This document shows, one piece after another, positions 12,592 through 23,818 of a DNA stretch of 64,000 nt. The notes under the pieces were generated by a model. It was not told the origin of the DNA. It worked only from the letters and a program-made list of their open reading frames with translations, and ran no database searches. Position numbers and translations under genes: made by a program. Origin of the DNA: Zygnema circumcarinatum (Eukaryota > Streptophyta > Zygnematophyceae > Zygnematales > Zygnemataceae); the NCBI GenBank assembly GCA_037447605.1, contig CM074808.1, positions 3,483,312 through 3,547,311 of the forward strand, written 5' to 3'. Positions within the stretch are counted from its first letter, which is position 1. Each line of letters begins with the position of its first letter.

Positions 12592-13162
12592 CCCGGGGGG
12601 GCGGAATCTCGGGATCCGAAATTCGAGTTTTGGAGCTCTTTGTACGTCAACGAAAAAGCGGCCAAACGGCGGCCGCAATTCTGGATCTGGAAGAATCTTG
12701 AGGAGATCTTAAGGGGGCGTTGGTCCGGGTTTCCACTTAGGGAGGGATTGAATGGATCCACTGTCGCAAGGCCGTGCGGATCACCGGCCGATCACCGGCG
12801 AGGACGCTGCTGGGCCGAGATCAACCTCACGGTCTCCTTCAACCTTTGTTGTGGAACTTGCGCACATTTCATGCGTCGCATGCCCTATTCGAACATTGGA
12901 GTGATTTTTTCGGCTGTAGAGACTCTAAGCACTTGCTCATGTTGATCACGCTTCAAGCACAACATGATTCAAATTAACAATGAATGCAATGGAACAACGT
13001 CTTGTCAGGCGCTGTCGCCAATCAAACCAATCCCTTTTTTTTTTACAAAACAAATTGGCACCCACTTCTTTAAGAGATAAGCGTGGACTACAAAAAACTA
13101 CAAACTAGTTTCTGACCTAAATCCAATCCCATAAATCAGCAAAATTTTCAATGAACCCTCCG

Positions 13163-15974
13163 TCAGTCCTCCATGGAAGCGCCAGATGTCCTCCTCCTGC
13201 TCTGGGCCGCCAGCCTCGCCTCTCTCTCCTTCTCATACTCCCTCACCTCCGCCCTGTTCAAGAAGGCGACCCTCTCCGTGTAGGTGCTCCCGCTCTTCTT
13301 GAAGGTCTCCAACTCATTTACGACACCCTTATCTTCCTTGTATTCGCCCCAATCCTGCAATTACCCAAGAAACAGGGAGGCATGGAGAATAGGCAAGAGG
13401 AGAAAAGAAAATACAACTACCATGAGAGGATGCGGGAGCGAGAGAGAGTAGAGCGAGAAGTGACTCACCTTTCGAGACTTGTCAAGGATATTCAATTTCT
13501 TCTTCTTTTCTATTTGAGCTAACATAGCATCCAGCCCCCTTGATGACGATGCCTGCATTCCATGATGCTCACGTCAGCAAGCTCCATCAGCTCTTTCAAA
13601 CCTTATACTGCCAAATGACGTCCAAAGATCACAACAAACACCCTGATGAGCTCTGAATAAGAAACAGAACCGTGGTCCTATTGAGTGGTGACCCAAACGA
13701 ATGAATCATAAACAGAGTCATAAGCAGAGATGAAATCGGATGTACCTGCAGTTCCATCTTCTTCCGTGCAGCCTGTGCTGCCTTTGAATTGGGGTCTACA
13801 AGGGTCGTCACCTCTACTGCTTGGCCTGCAAAGTCTCGCACTTCTGTCACCTGCAGCATTGATGAATCAGTCAAATACTAAATTTACCCAATATTGATAT
13901 GTAAAGAAAAGCAGCAAAATGTATTACAACGAGACGATTCATCGTACCTTCAATCTTCCTTCAGCATGCATATTCATTGATGCCGCAGCAGCCTTAGCTG
14001 CTGCAATGGCTGCAGCAGCCATAGCTCGACTGTTTTCGGAAACGACTGCGCTTCCTAGTCCCCCTCCTCCTCCCACTACCTTGTTTCCCCCCGCTGAACC
14101 CTCCCCTTTACATTCTCCTACTCCCCCATCCCCTATGGAACCTACAATCTCTCCACTACGCTCCGTCTTCTCTATTCGCCCCTCTACACAATCAGCTCCC
14201 TTCTGTTGACCAGGCAGATATTGCACTTTTGCCGCAGGTTCAGACGCAATTGAAACAGTTTCCGTTGACTGAACCCCTTCCGGCTTGGTCACCGCCGGGG
14301 AGCCGCTAACTTCCGTGGGAGAAGCAGCTGATCTACTTCCGTTGGCTGCAGCGAAAGATGGGGTCGGCATCGAGATTCCCAAACTCACCATCCACGACTG
14401 GACAAGCAAAAAGCATCCAATATAGTCTTCCGTGTAAGTCCCACATTCAGTTTGCAGAAAAAGTCTAACTTTACGCATAAAGAGCCAATAAGTTTAGCTT
14501 CTTGGCATAGAGAATCACAGGCACACTTGCCGGTAGTGCTTTGTTTGTTGCCTTCTGAGGCCCCATTTTCTTAGCCGGCTGACCTATGCTTGTTCCCATA
14601 TTCGTCGACGGGGGACGTGACGTTTTGCTTCCACATTTCAAGGACTCCCATATGGCGTTTATTTTTGCTTTCTTTGCTGCCCAATCCAACATACATAACA
14701 TCAAATGCCTCGCCCATCACGTAAACGCAAATAAAAGAAAGGCAAGAACTTAAGCGATAACGGCACCTCAGCTTACAGTTAACCATTCCTATTGTTCACT
14801 TCAATCAAGCATGCATTTAACGCATGCCTTATGAGGCTACCTTCAATGAAATTCACTCTTTCTGTGGCTCAATATATTTCCTGAGAGTCCGCAAAGAACA
14901 TGAGAGGAACAGATAGATTGTTTGATAACTCAATTGGTTGGAGCAAGTTCAATAACCATAGCAATAACAACAACTTCTCATTGATATGAACAGTACTCGC
15001 AAGTTTGCGTGTGATTGTATAAGACAAACGTCACTCGTACCATCAGCCTTCAGCTGCTTCAGTGGATCCCCTCCGCTGCTTAAGGCCTTCCCTCTCGCAC
15101 TCCCAACCAGCTCCTCTCCTCCTGCAATGTCTACATCCCTGGAGTTTGAAAAAATAAACATTTTTTTTTTAGATTCTGCTGTAAAGAGCACAGAAGCAAC
15201 CACAGTATCACCTTGTCGCACTCAGCATGGCTTCACTCATAATGGAATAGCAAGCGAAATTCAAGAAAATAAGGGAATTCTGATTCGCCGACTCTGTTCA
15301 TGCTGGCTGGAGACTGAGAGCAAGGGACGAGCTACATTTGAAAATCAAATTCAAACAACAACCACTGCTTTCTGCTATCATGTGAGCCTCGCTACTTAGC
15401 TATATACGAAAAACCTGATTGAACTCTGGAAATTTGCAAGCAAGAAAAGGCAACTTCCAATTTTCATCCCACTTTTCAATAACAAGCTATCTTAGCTCTA
15501 CGCCATACTTCCGAGAACTAGAAATTTCGACAAAAGGGCTGCCTCGCTTCCAGAGCAAATTAATAAGATCCTCATGTATAATGAATGTCAATCATTCCTT
15601 TGCGTGGCAAGCGAACAGCTGTGAGCCCCTGCTACTCCTTTCTCTCCCCCTCACGCAACCCCTCTCTCTGCACTGCCTACCGCCGCTCTCTTTTTTATTC
15701 CATCCCCCATCCTTTCTCTCCCTCACCCTCTCCATCTTTCTGGCCGCTTGTCTCCCTTCCCCTCTCCCGCTCTCATTCTCTCATTTCAAGTATCTAAGAA
15801 CGCATCTTCCTCCACTTTCCTAATAAGCGACCTATTCCAAACACTACGGCAGATTCGGGCTCACCTTTTCCTCTTCTTCCCACTCTTAGAACCCCCCTCT
15901 TCGCTCGCATCTCCGCAAGCCCCCGGGTCATAATCTTCGTCCTCCTCCGAATCATCATAGTTTTCCTCCGGCAT
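13163..15974 (-). CDS. SWC5: SWC5/CFDP1, BCNT-domain subunit of the SWR1 complex
   Basis: Seven exons, about 394 residues: 15865-15974, 15041-15138, about 14531-14676, 13948-14397, 13746-13850, 13469-13552, 13163-13354. The N-terminus is acidic (M-P-E-E-N-Y-D-D-S-E-E-D-E-D-Y), as in the family. The middle carries K-I-N-A-I-W-E-S-L and S-W-M-V-S-L-G, and the C-terminus is the BCNT domain (D-W-G-E-Y-K-E-D-K-G, then Y-T-E-R-V-A-F-L-N-R). BCNT proteins are subunits of the SWR1 remodeller that loads histone H2A.Z. It is longer than the usual 260-300 residues because of a Gly/Ala/Ser-rich stretch in exon 4. The donor of exon 3 is uncertain: CCG followed by GCAAGT (a GC donor) fits the phase best, with two weak GT alternatives within 12 bases. 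Confidence 0.85.
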
Positions 15975-17614
15975 ATCTCCAGCCGGAAAAATTCCCTGAA
16001 TCAGCTCAATATCTCAACGCAAGAATTTATAAACATAAAAACCTCCTAAACGTTTCCTGTAAATATTCGCTCTAGCCCTCAAATGTCCTGCAAAGACACG
16101 CCAACCCCCACCGCCTCGCACCTTCCAAGAGGAAGAGGTCTCACAGAAGGGGGGGGCGTCTAAGTGAACCTCGGCACGTGTGAGAATCCGCATGAGTTAT
16201 CGACGGTGTATGCTTCGCAACGGAGAGATCGGACGGTGAGGGATGCCTCCACCGACACCCGTGTCGCTCCCCTTACAGGACTTTTGCTTCCCGGGCCTTC
16301 CTGTCCTCGCTGAAACTGTGACGAGCATCGCCAATGGGGACTCACCACGTAGATGATTGTGTACACGTGGCACGTTTTCAGTGGATGCCGCTCTAGAAGG
16401 TGAAGGACGACCCTAGGGAGCACTTTCCCCTTTGCTTATACCTCCATTTTACTCTCTCTCTCTCTCTCTCTGTTCTCCACTCGCTCCTCTTCCCATTCCT
16501 TTCGGCTGTCACAGCTCTCTCCTCTCGCCTCGTTCCCCTATTCTCCCCTATGTCTCTCTCTGCTTCACCCTCTTTCTGTCCCTTCCCGTACTGGTTTTTA
16601 TCGTCCTTTACTTTTCCCCCTTGTTGTCCCTCGCCACTCTCTAACTCTGGCTATCCGCTTCCTCTCTGAATTTTCCCACCCTCACTCTTTCTCCCTCTCC
16701 ATCGTTTCTCGTTCTGTAAATGCCCTATCGCTCGGCCTCCCTCTCTCTCCTCCCCCCTTCGTCTTTTTTATTAGCTTGTCTCGTTAATCTACTTCCTTCC
16801 TGGGCCTGCCTCTGTGTTCCGCTTTGTCTCTCCTTGCCTTCGCTCTCTCCTCTCTCTATCGGACCACTCTCTGTTTGTTTCTTGGGGACCCATAACCTTC
16901 AATGGCTGTGCTTATACGTCGTGTGCAAAGTGGCCCTATTTCTACGAATCAACCGCCAACACAAGGCCTGTCACTATCCATTTTCAAGTCAACTTTCAGA
17001 TGATCTCGATGAAATTGCTTGGGCCTATACCTTTCTGAAGATGCATCTCTTGTCATATGCAGGCCATATGAGCTGATAAAATCCCCACAAGGTCGCTAGA
17101 TACATGCACAGATCCTCCAATTTAAGTTGAAACATTTTACAAGATCTGCTCACAATAATGCCTCAAAACACTTTAAGAAAACGTCCGCAATACAAGCAGC
17201 TCCTATGGAAGCAGAAGCCATTATTACTTCTTATTCAGCTTCGTCCAGTTTGGCATAGCCAAAATCTCTGGCTGCTAGTTCACTCAGCACAAAGAAGTGG
17301 AGCTTCAAAGACTACCGATTCCGACAAGTCACTGGAGACCTTTGGGTCCCCCCTCCAAACTAGCACACAAAAAACTACCAAGACTGCTAGCATTGCTCCC
17401 ATGGCAAGCACCAACTCTACGTAATAAATAGAGGTATATATGCTTCTAGCTACCAAGTAAAATTATCTACACCCTGCACACCCTTTCTAGCAAGAGAAAG
17501 GGAGTGACTGCGGAGAATGACTTCGGTTAAAGGCATGGATCCACAAATAGAATAATTACTCCGACTATGTTAAGAGCTTGGAATTTTTCAGAAAACCCTT
17601 CAGTCTCAGCTCAC
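15975..17614. other. SWC5 promoter and CT-rich intergenic stretch
   Basis: Holds the SWC5 upstream region with the ERSE-like module at 16331 and an ACACGTGGCA G-box near 16363. This is followed by a strongly CT-biased stretch from 16435 to about 16880 and then unremarkable sequence up to the ankyrin gene. I find no gene in it. Confidence 0.55.
16331..16349 (+). promoter_or_regulatory. ERSE-like element (CCAAT-N9-CCACG)
   Basis: CCAAT at 16331-16335, nine bases, CCACG at 16345-16349. It lies about 360 bp upstream of the SWC5 start, in the same relative strand and at a similar distance as the NOMO copy. SWC5 is a nuclear protein, so an ER-stress meaning is doubtful here. Confidence 0.5.
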
Positions 17615-19785
17615 TCAGTAAGTGTCCTGCTCCAAGAGGCAGCAGCAGCAGAGAGTGTTGATCAAACAGCCGAGTCGAGTATCCGGATCATATCCTTTTC
17701 TGCTTGTCTTGTTCTCAGCCCTAGTAATGACCTTGTCAAGTAGATAATTCCGAACACTTATTTTATTTAAAACTGAAGCGTGATGAAGAGCTGTCTGCCC
17801 TGACTTGTTCTTCACATCTGGATCTGCTCCACGTTCACATAGAAGCTTCACAGCTGCCAACTGCCCTTGTGCGGCCGCGTAATGAAGAGGAGTATTCCCC
17901 GTAAAATCTTTACCGTCAATCGCCGCATCTGCCAGCCACATATCATAGACCACAATTTGCTAAATCCTCGTTAGATTCCCATAACTGATGCGGTACAGAT
18001 TATTCACAGACCGACTTTCGTCCGCAATCAAGCATCTTCCAAAGAAAGTGTCACACAGTGAAGGACCAATTAAGCTCACCGCGATTCAGAAGAAGACGTA
18101 TAGCATTGAGGTTGCCCTGTCCTGCTGCCAGATGAAGGGCACTCGCACCGCCATCATTTCGTGCATCAACAGACGCTCCTCGGCTGAGTAGGAGGCCTAA
18201 AATTTCGACGTTTGGGTGAGAGATGGTGTAGTGAATGGGCGCCCAGCCATCTTTTGTAACCACGTTGAGTCCCACCCCCCTGCGTGCTTAGCAACCGTAT
18301 GAGAGTGTCAATAAAGGCACTATATCGTGTATCTGAAAGCAAAAGGTTCAAAACAAGACACAAGAGTCGATGTTCTTCGGCTCACGATGAAGAGGATGGT
18401 CATCAATCAGCATTCGATGAGACACTTGCTATTTGTGGCCTAGTGATGCACAATATCGAAACGACACTTATAGGGCTTGTATACGTAAGAAGGCTGTAAG
18501 ATTATGCGAGAAGACGATGCAAATAGGGGCCGGGAAGATAAAAGCGGGGGAATGAAGGTGAACTCGCAGGTCCTACCACGAGTATACTGTTGGAAGATCT
18601 CTTTAGTTGCAACTAACTTAGTCTAAATGCTTGAAATACATCTCACAACCCCTCCTCAAAGCTGCGTCACAAAAGGAGCAATTGTGACACGTACCTGTCC
18701 ACCAAGGCCTTCACCGTTTGGTAGTTACCAGACGATACAGCACAGTGTAGTGGTCGCCCTCCAATACTGTTAGTAATCTCCCGAGAAGCTCCATGCACCA
18801 GTAAGAGCTTCACAGTAGCTGAATGGCCTCCGGCAGCTGCACAGTGGAGGGGTGTGGAGCCGCCATCTGCTTGCTGGTCTATGTTTCCTCCACCTTCCAG
18901 AAGAGCTCGAACCGCTTCCACCTATTCAAATAGCAGAAGAAGATTGACATGATGCTAAAGCAAAAGGGCTACTCTGATGAATTACTAATTTAAAATAAGT
19001 TAAACTTTTGGAGCATACTTGCATGTTGGTGCTGAACAGACTCTTGCTCTTGAAAAAAATAAGCGCATAAACCACTTAAATAGAAGCCATTAAGTCAAGG
19101 CTGACAGTTAGCGACCAGCGACACAGCCGCCTTTAGGTCTCTATATTCGTCCTGAATAAATCATGTTCAATACAACATGAAGATCATCCTTCAAGGTGTC
19201 CGTCCTTCCTCTGTTATGACTTCAGTCAATGGCATGACCGCATTTAGGCCAACTACAAGAGGACACCGACAATTTTATGCAAACTCCAATATTTGGACTC
19301 GTCCGAACAGCCATGGGACGCTTAAAAAGAGCTGACAAGCAATCTACTTCAAGACTTCTGCCTGAGTACGAGGCAGAGGAACGATGAAGGGGATTTGTGC
19401 TCCAGACGCTGACAGCTAGCACAAAACCTTGTCACAGCAGCGTCCTCAGATGGACGCAATGCCTTAAACACCACAATAGCCATCAAAGACGTCAACATCA
19501 CCACTTCAATTCATACTTCAGCTTCCCCAATAAAGCAAGCACAAATCAGAGAAACCAGATCAGCCTTACACAAATTACCTTAAAATCGAGAAAGGCACTG
19601 ACCTGCCCCTTGTCCGCAGCGAAATGCAGCGGCGTCGCCCCTCCCTTGCAGACGCTGTTCACATTCGCCGGCCCCTTGCCCCCAACGTCGAACAGGAGGC
19701 TCTTAATTGTTTCCACATCGCCGCTGGCTGCAGCCAGGTGCAGCGGAGGAGGCTGCTCATGCGCCCCCTTGTCTTCCCGCACCAT
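17615..19785 (-). CDS. Ankyrin-repeat protein
   Basis: Four exons, about 307 residues: 19603-19785, 18695-18921, 18080-18279, 17615-17928, all in compatible phase. It begins M-V-R-E-D-K-G and is almost entirely ankyrin repeats; at least six T-P-L-H/A-L-H-x-A units are visible (P-P-L-H-L-A-A-A, T-P-L-H-F-A-A-D, T-P-L-H-C-A-A-A, R-P-L-H-C-A-V, S-A-L-H-L-A-A-G, T-P-L-H-Y-A-A-A). The short Lys/Arg-rich tail ends in a Cys cluster (C-C-C-C) about 9 residues before the stop. No kinase, TPR or membrane domain is present. Such proteins are protein-binding adaptors; the partner cannot be told from sequence. The C-terminus could instead splice onward. Confidence 0.85.
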
Positions 19786-19984
19786 ATTTCCTCCTCTCCG
19801 CAGCCTGACTTACCCTAAAATGCTTCCCAGCCCTAAAAATTCCTCCGCAGCAGCCCCTTCCTCTCCCAGTCTCCTCCTCTCTCTCTCCCTCTCTCTGGGA
19901 AGCGCTTCTCGCACGTGCGGAGGACGGCGGAGGGAGAACAGAACGCTTTACAGAAAAGGTACAACGCGAAAATACATACGGACC

Positions 19985-20025
19985 AGCACGGTACGGACTG
20001 AGAGGAAGTACGTGTACAGTACTTA
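19985..20025. promoter_or_regulatory. GTAC-core cluster upstream of the ankyrin gene
   Basis: Four GTAC cores fall within about 35 bases: CGGTACGG, AAGTACG, TGTACAG and AGTACTT. They lie about 200-240 bp upstream of the ankyrin start codon. GTAC is the core bound by plant SBP-box (SPL) and copper-response factors. Function is inference. Confidence 0.35.
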
Positions 20026-20237
20026 TTCTTTGAATGTTTTTACTTTTTACGGTCATGTTGCAGCCATACAGAGCGTGCCACGTGCCAGCGTTGAACCTTC
20101 CCTGATTGGTTCAGGAAGGCGTATATCTACGGAGGCCTCAGGCCAGTCAGTCCCTAAATTTAGACATTTTAGGGGACAGGGTACATTTTTGCACATTTTT
20201 TTTTTTCATTTTTTTGCTATGAAATACGACATGGAAG

Positions 20238-20748
20238 TTGCATTGATCTCACGATGGCGAGGCCATCAAATGTACATGGACCGAAAAAAAAAAAAAAAAA
20301 ATGAAATGCGTCGTCTATGTGTATATGATGGCATCACTACCTGCTGTGCCTTAAGAAGCCAACTGAAATGGAAGCATGACCATCTGTTAAGAGAGACCCT
20401 TCCTTCTCTCATCTCAAGAACTATATGCTTGGCTTTTTGTAATCCTTTCACGGCATTGCCCTCACGAGTGGCCACATGCTACCGCAGATCCTCAGTACTC
20501 CAAAATTCAAAAGAAATTCCCTGAAGAAAGTTTCCATACATGCTCCCTCTCAAGGGTACAGAACCCTCGAATTCGAAACGAAGCTTTACTCCCATCCCTT
20601 CGACGCTTACACAGAAACCCCCGACCCTCATTCCGCTCTTAGCTTCTTTCTTTTGTCCTTAGGTCCTTTGCGACCCGTCCCTCGTGGTTTCCCATGCTGC
20701 TTTTGTCCATTTACATTTGATGGCCTCGCCATCGTGAGTTCAATCCCA
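20238..20748. mobile_element. Candidate inverted-repeat element bounded by the 43-bp repeat
   Basis: The 43-bp segment at 20238-20280 recurs in inverted orientation at 20706-20748 (about 38 of 43 bases match), enclosing about 425 bp with no credible gene. A third copy lies at 910-952. The layout fits a non-autonomous MITE-like element or a long inverted repeat. I could not recognise a target-site duplication. Confidence 0.4.
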
Positions 20749-21813
20749 CTTTCCCCTTCCCAACCCTCATATGCACGAATGCCTCCCAAGAGACCTAGGC
20801 GTCAACGACGGGGAAGGGCCGTGACCCTTCCACAGACCTCCTTATATACCCTTCACACCTTCAGTTTAGGGTTTCGAAATCTTTCAGGAACATCCCACAA
20901 ACCATACAGCCGTGTACGTCAAATGCAAACACCACCCCAAAAAAGTGAACTCCCCACATTTTACGCCAACTTTGGTGGCTTGCGCCAGATTCTGTTGAAG
21001 CTATGAGTCACGATTAAAAATCGCTACATAGAATATATGCCTACAGTAAGGCAAATCCTTAGCCTGTAACAGTCGAATCTACAGGTACGGTTTCTCCGGA
21101 AGTGCATAGAACCTCACGGTCCTGCAATTTGTGTACTCACGACAGCAAACACTTTACATAAATTGGTACTGAGCAAACTGCCCCTTCCGCCTATTTGTGG
21201 GCCCTACAAACCCTAGAAAGGATGCCGGGCATCCGTGTACTATCCACGATTTGAACGACTGATTTAGGGTTCCCAATCGTCTCCTGCTCCACTGGTGCCT
21301 TAAGATACTCACATAAACAGCATAAATTGATCCGTAGGTGTCTCCCTTCACTTCGAAGCAGCAGATGTAAGGTCTGTCCGGCAGGTCACTAGTATGACCT
21401 GCCCTAGTTATTACCGCTAATGTCGTCCTCCTCCCACTACCGCTGTACACCCTCCTGCATGTTCTCCTTGCGTGCCTTCTCCTACCACCTTTGTATGGGC
21501 AGATGCCAGGGGCTCAGGCCGATCGCAGCATTCCAGCTCGCCCCTGCTAATAATAGCATGGACCCATATTGACAGAATCCTAATGCAGCTGCCAGGATTA
21601 ACTAATTGCAGTATTTACTCACACACTGCAGTGAGACTCCGACTCGCCTCACTGCGCTGCGTGGGGAATAAGGGCTGGGCACAGCAACAGCCGCTGCATT
21701 TGGAGGTGACGCCGCTATGGTGGGAAAATAACAAGTTGCAATTTTGGTCTTTGGTATGCAGTACTTGATTCCAGACCTCTGCATGTGTTCGCTTACATCC
21801 ATGTACTCAGAGC
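20749..21813. other. Intergenic stretch between inverted repeat and PP2C
   Basis: I see no convincing gene. Near 21330-21400 the minus strand has a short open stretch ending in a good donor (TAT then GTGAGT), and an inverted pair AGGTCACTAG/CTAGTGACC-like motif near 21385-21400. Neither is enough to call an exon. Confidence 0.4.
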
Positions 21814-23818
21814 TCACCCCTCCTCCGTCTTACTGCCTGCCTCAGTTGGACCCTCCAGGGGCTGTTGCCACGTCTTTACGGAGAGAGTGGCTTGCTTGTC
21901 CGTAGGCCGGTTATGTGAGAGAGCTGAGTGGTCAAAAAAGAAGACGACAACACTGATGTCATCATGAACCTGCCTCCTCCTCCCCCTTCCCAGCGATTTC
22001 ACCTCTGCATATGTCATCCCTCTCTTCTTTGAGGCTCGTGAGAGAGCAGCCAGCACAAGTCGTTGCGCTATGCCCTGCAATTTGAACCCGTGCCACCATC
22101 CATAAGCGCCGAAACCACATGTCATATGCAAAAAAAAAAAAAACAGGTTTGCTACATTGTGGATGTGCTTAGCTACTTACAGCCCGAGGATAAGCGTGCA
22201 CCATGTCGACTGCTTCTTGATTAGAGATGTGCTCCCACAGCCCATCAGATGCAAAAATAACGAACTGATCAGGAGAGCGCAGTGCGCGCACAATCACTGT
22301 CGGCTCCGCAAGCAACACAGCGCATCTGAGGGGCTCTGGAAGCCGAAATCTTGGGATGAGGGGGTCAGCTTGAAACTCCTGCGACTTCAAATAGACATCA
22401 CCGATAGCTCTCGAAACCTGCAACACAAGGGAGGGCGGAGAGGGTGGGGGACTCATTTAAGAAGAGCAAATTTCCTTGCCCATCATGATTGAGACTCGAA
22501 GTCTCAGTTGCAGGTGACAACGACACAAAAGGTCTTTACTTTTCACTAGCATCAGCTGCACTCACCTGAATTATTCCCTTTACCCGCCACACACCACCCT
22601 TCTCCACCACGATATCCTTCTCCTGGGGATATCTCATCCTGAGCTCCTGCCTTATAGACTCATAGTTGGCGTTGTGGTCTGTGGACAACTGGACAGCAGC
22701 CACCACTCCATTCGCCTTCCTATAAGTTCCCAGAACAGCTCTTGAATCACCCAGAGATGCCACATACAGAGTCTCTCCTGATATCACTCCCACTAAGCAG
22801 CACGAACCCACTGCCGCCATTTGCGGTTTGGTGTGCCAACTGCTTCTGACCAGCTCTACAAATTCTGCCTCAGTCTCCGCAAAGGCTCTGTTAATCACGT
22901 CCACTGACATCACTCCACCTTCCTCCTCCAACACTCCTGCCAGAATACAACGTCGAAGCACGGAAACGTCAAACGAAAGTTTAGCCTACAGCTTCTTCGT
23001 CACAGTTGCAGGGGCAGTTTTCATTACTGGAGGGGCAGTTTTATGTGAAAAATATGAATGTGAAAATCAGCAGGTGCATCATCTGACCTGAAACTGTACA
23101 GGGCAACACAAACGAGAGGAGGTCTCACTCTGAAACTGCGGGTAAAGCCGCTCATTCAAAAATTGCGAAGCCTGGGGCCCCCCATGGCCATCATGGACTG
23201 CCAAAAAGGTGTTGGAAGAGGAAGTCTCCACTTGGCCATGGTCCTCACCAATGCTGTTGGCTTGCACTGCAGCAAAGGAAAACTCTCCTGCAGAGACCAG
23301 AAATAGCCTATAAATTTAGGCATGAGTCTACATTTCGAGCCTTCGCATTCACATGCGCATTCACAGCCCGATAGGAAAAACTCCACTTTGGCAGTGCTAC
23401 AGCAAATGTCTGTTTCAGCCATACTCTCCTATCACTGAAGCCTCCAGCTTCACGGCCAGATGTGAAGGGTCGAACATGATCCTCCAGATGCAGTGCAACC
23501 AACAAAGAAAATTAAAAAAAAACGAACGAAGCTTACCTGCAGCAGTCTTTGTCAGGGGATACTGCCATAATAATTCATCATTCAGTGCCAGAGGTTGCGC
23601 GTCTGTCGTTTGTGGAAGGTTGCCAGCTGCAAGAGGAAAAGAACAATGACCGGTCAAAAAAACAAGAAACATCCGGCAACTTGCACTTCATTAGTACAAT
23701 CCACAAAAGTATAATGAAATGCTCCCTCTGTACCAAATGAGCTGATTCATATACACATCTCAAAACTAAAAGGATCCTTCATGCGCGCTCCTTGATCCTT
23801 GATGCACGAATCCACCAT
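21814..23818 (-). CDS. Protein phosphatase 2C, plant clade D-like
   Basis: Six exons, about 393 residues: 23755-23818 (tentative), 23537-23626, 23129-23287, 22566-22936, 22181-22417, 21814-22074. The core is unmistakable: G-E-F-S-F-A-A-V-Q-A-N, the metal-binding V-H-D-G-H-G-G, S-S-W-H (family pattern), S-L-G-D-S-R-A-V-L, S-T-D-H-N, V-S-R-A-I-G-D-V-Y-L, F-A-S-D-G-L-W-E-H and H-D-D-I-S-V-V-V. The spacing and the L-L-W-Q-Y segment before the core match clade D PP2Cs, Mn/Mg-dependent Ser/Thr phosphatases that in plants dephosphorylate SAUR-regulated plasma-membrane H+-ATPase. The total length equals the clade norm. Only the first exon (M-V-D-S-C-I-K) is uncertain, because the same frame is open for about 80 codons upstream of it. 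A tail of about 45 residues follows the domain. Confidence 0.88.

Larger units (their letters stand above)
11993..13162. other. NOMO upstream region and 3' flank of SWC5
   Basis: The first 150 bases upstream of the NOMO start are CT-rich. Beyond them are several CCAAT boxes (12189, 12245, 12312), ACGT-core elements and the ERSE-like module at 12312. Sequence after the gap at 12582-12591 is GC-rich and has no credible gene. Open frames crossing the gap are artefacts. Confidence 0.6.

Noticed and set aside
12402-12712. Open frames running across the 12582 gap
   Set aside because: They pass through unknown bases and have no motif or splice partner.
17280-17402. A 40-codon minus-strand frame with a membrane helix (L-A-V-L-V-V-F-C-V-L-V-W)
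   Set aside because: Too short, weak start context, no known family and no partner exons; could be chance in AT-poor sequence.
19397-20524. A 375-codon + strand open frame
   Set aside because: It overlaps the ankyrin gene first exon in antisense and the 43-bp repeat; composition is Ser/Arg/Thr-rich without motifs, partners or splice logic.
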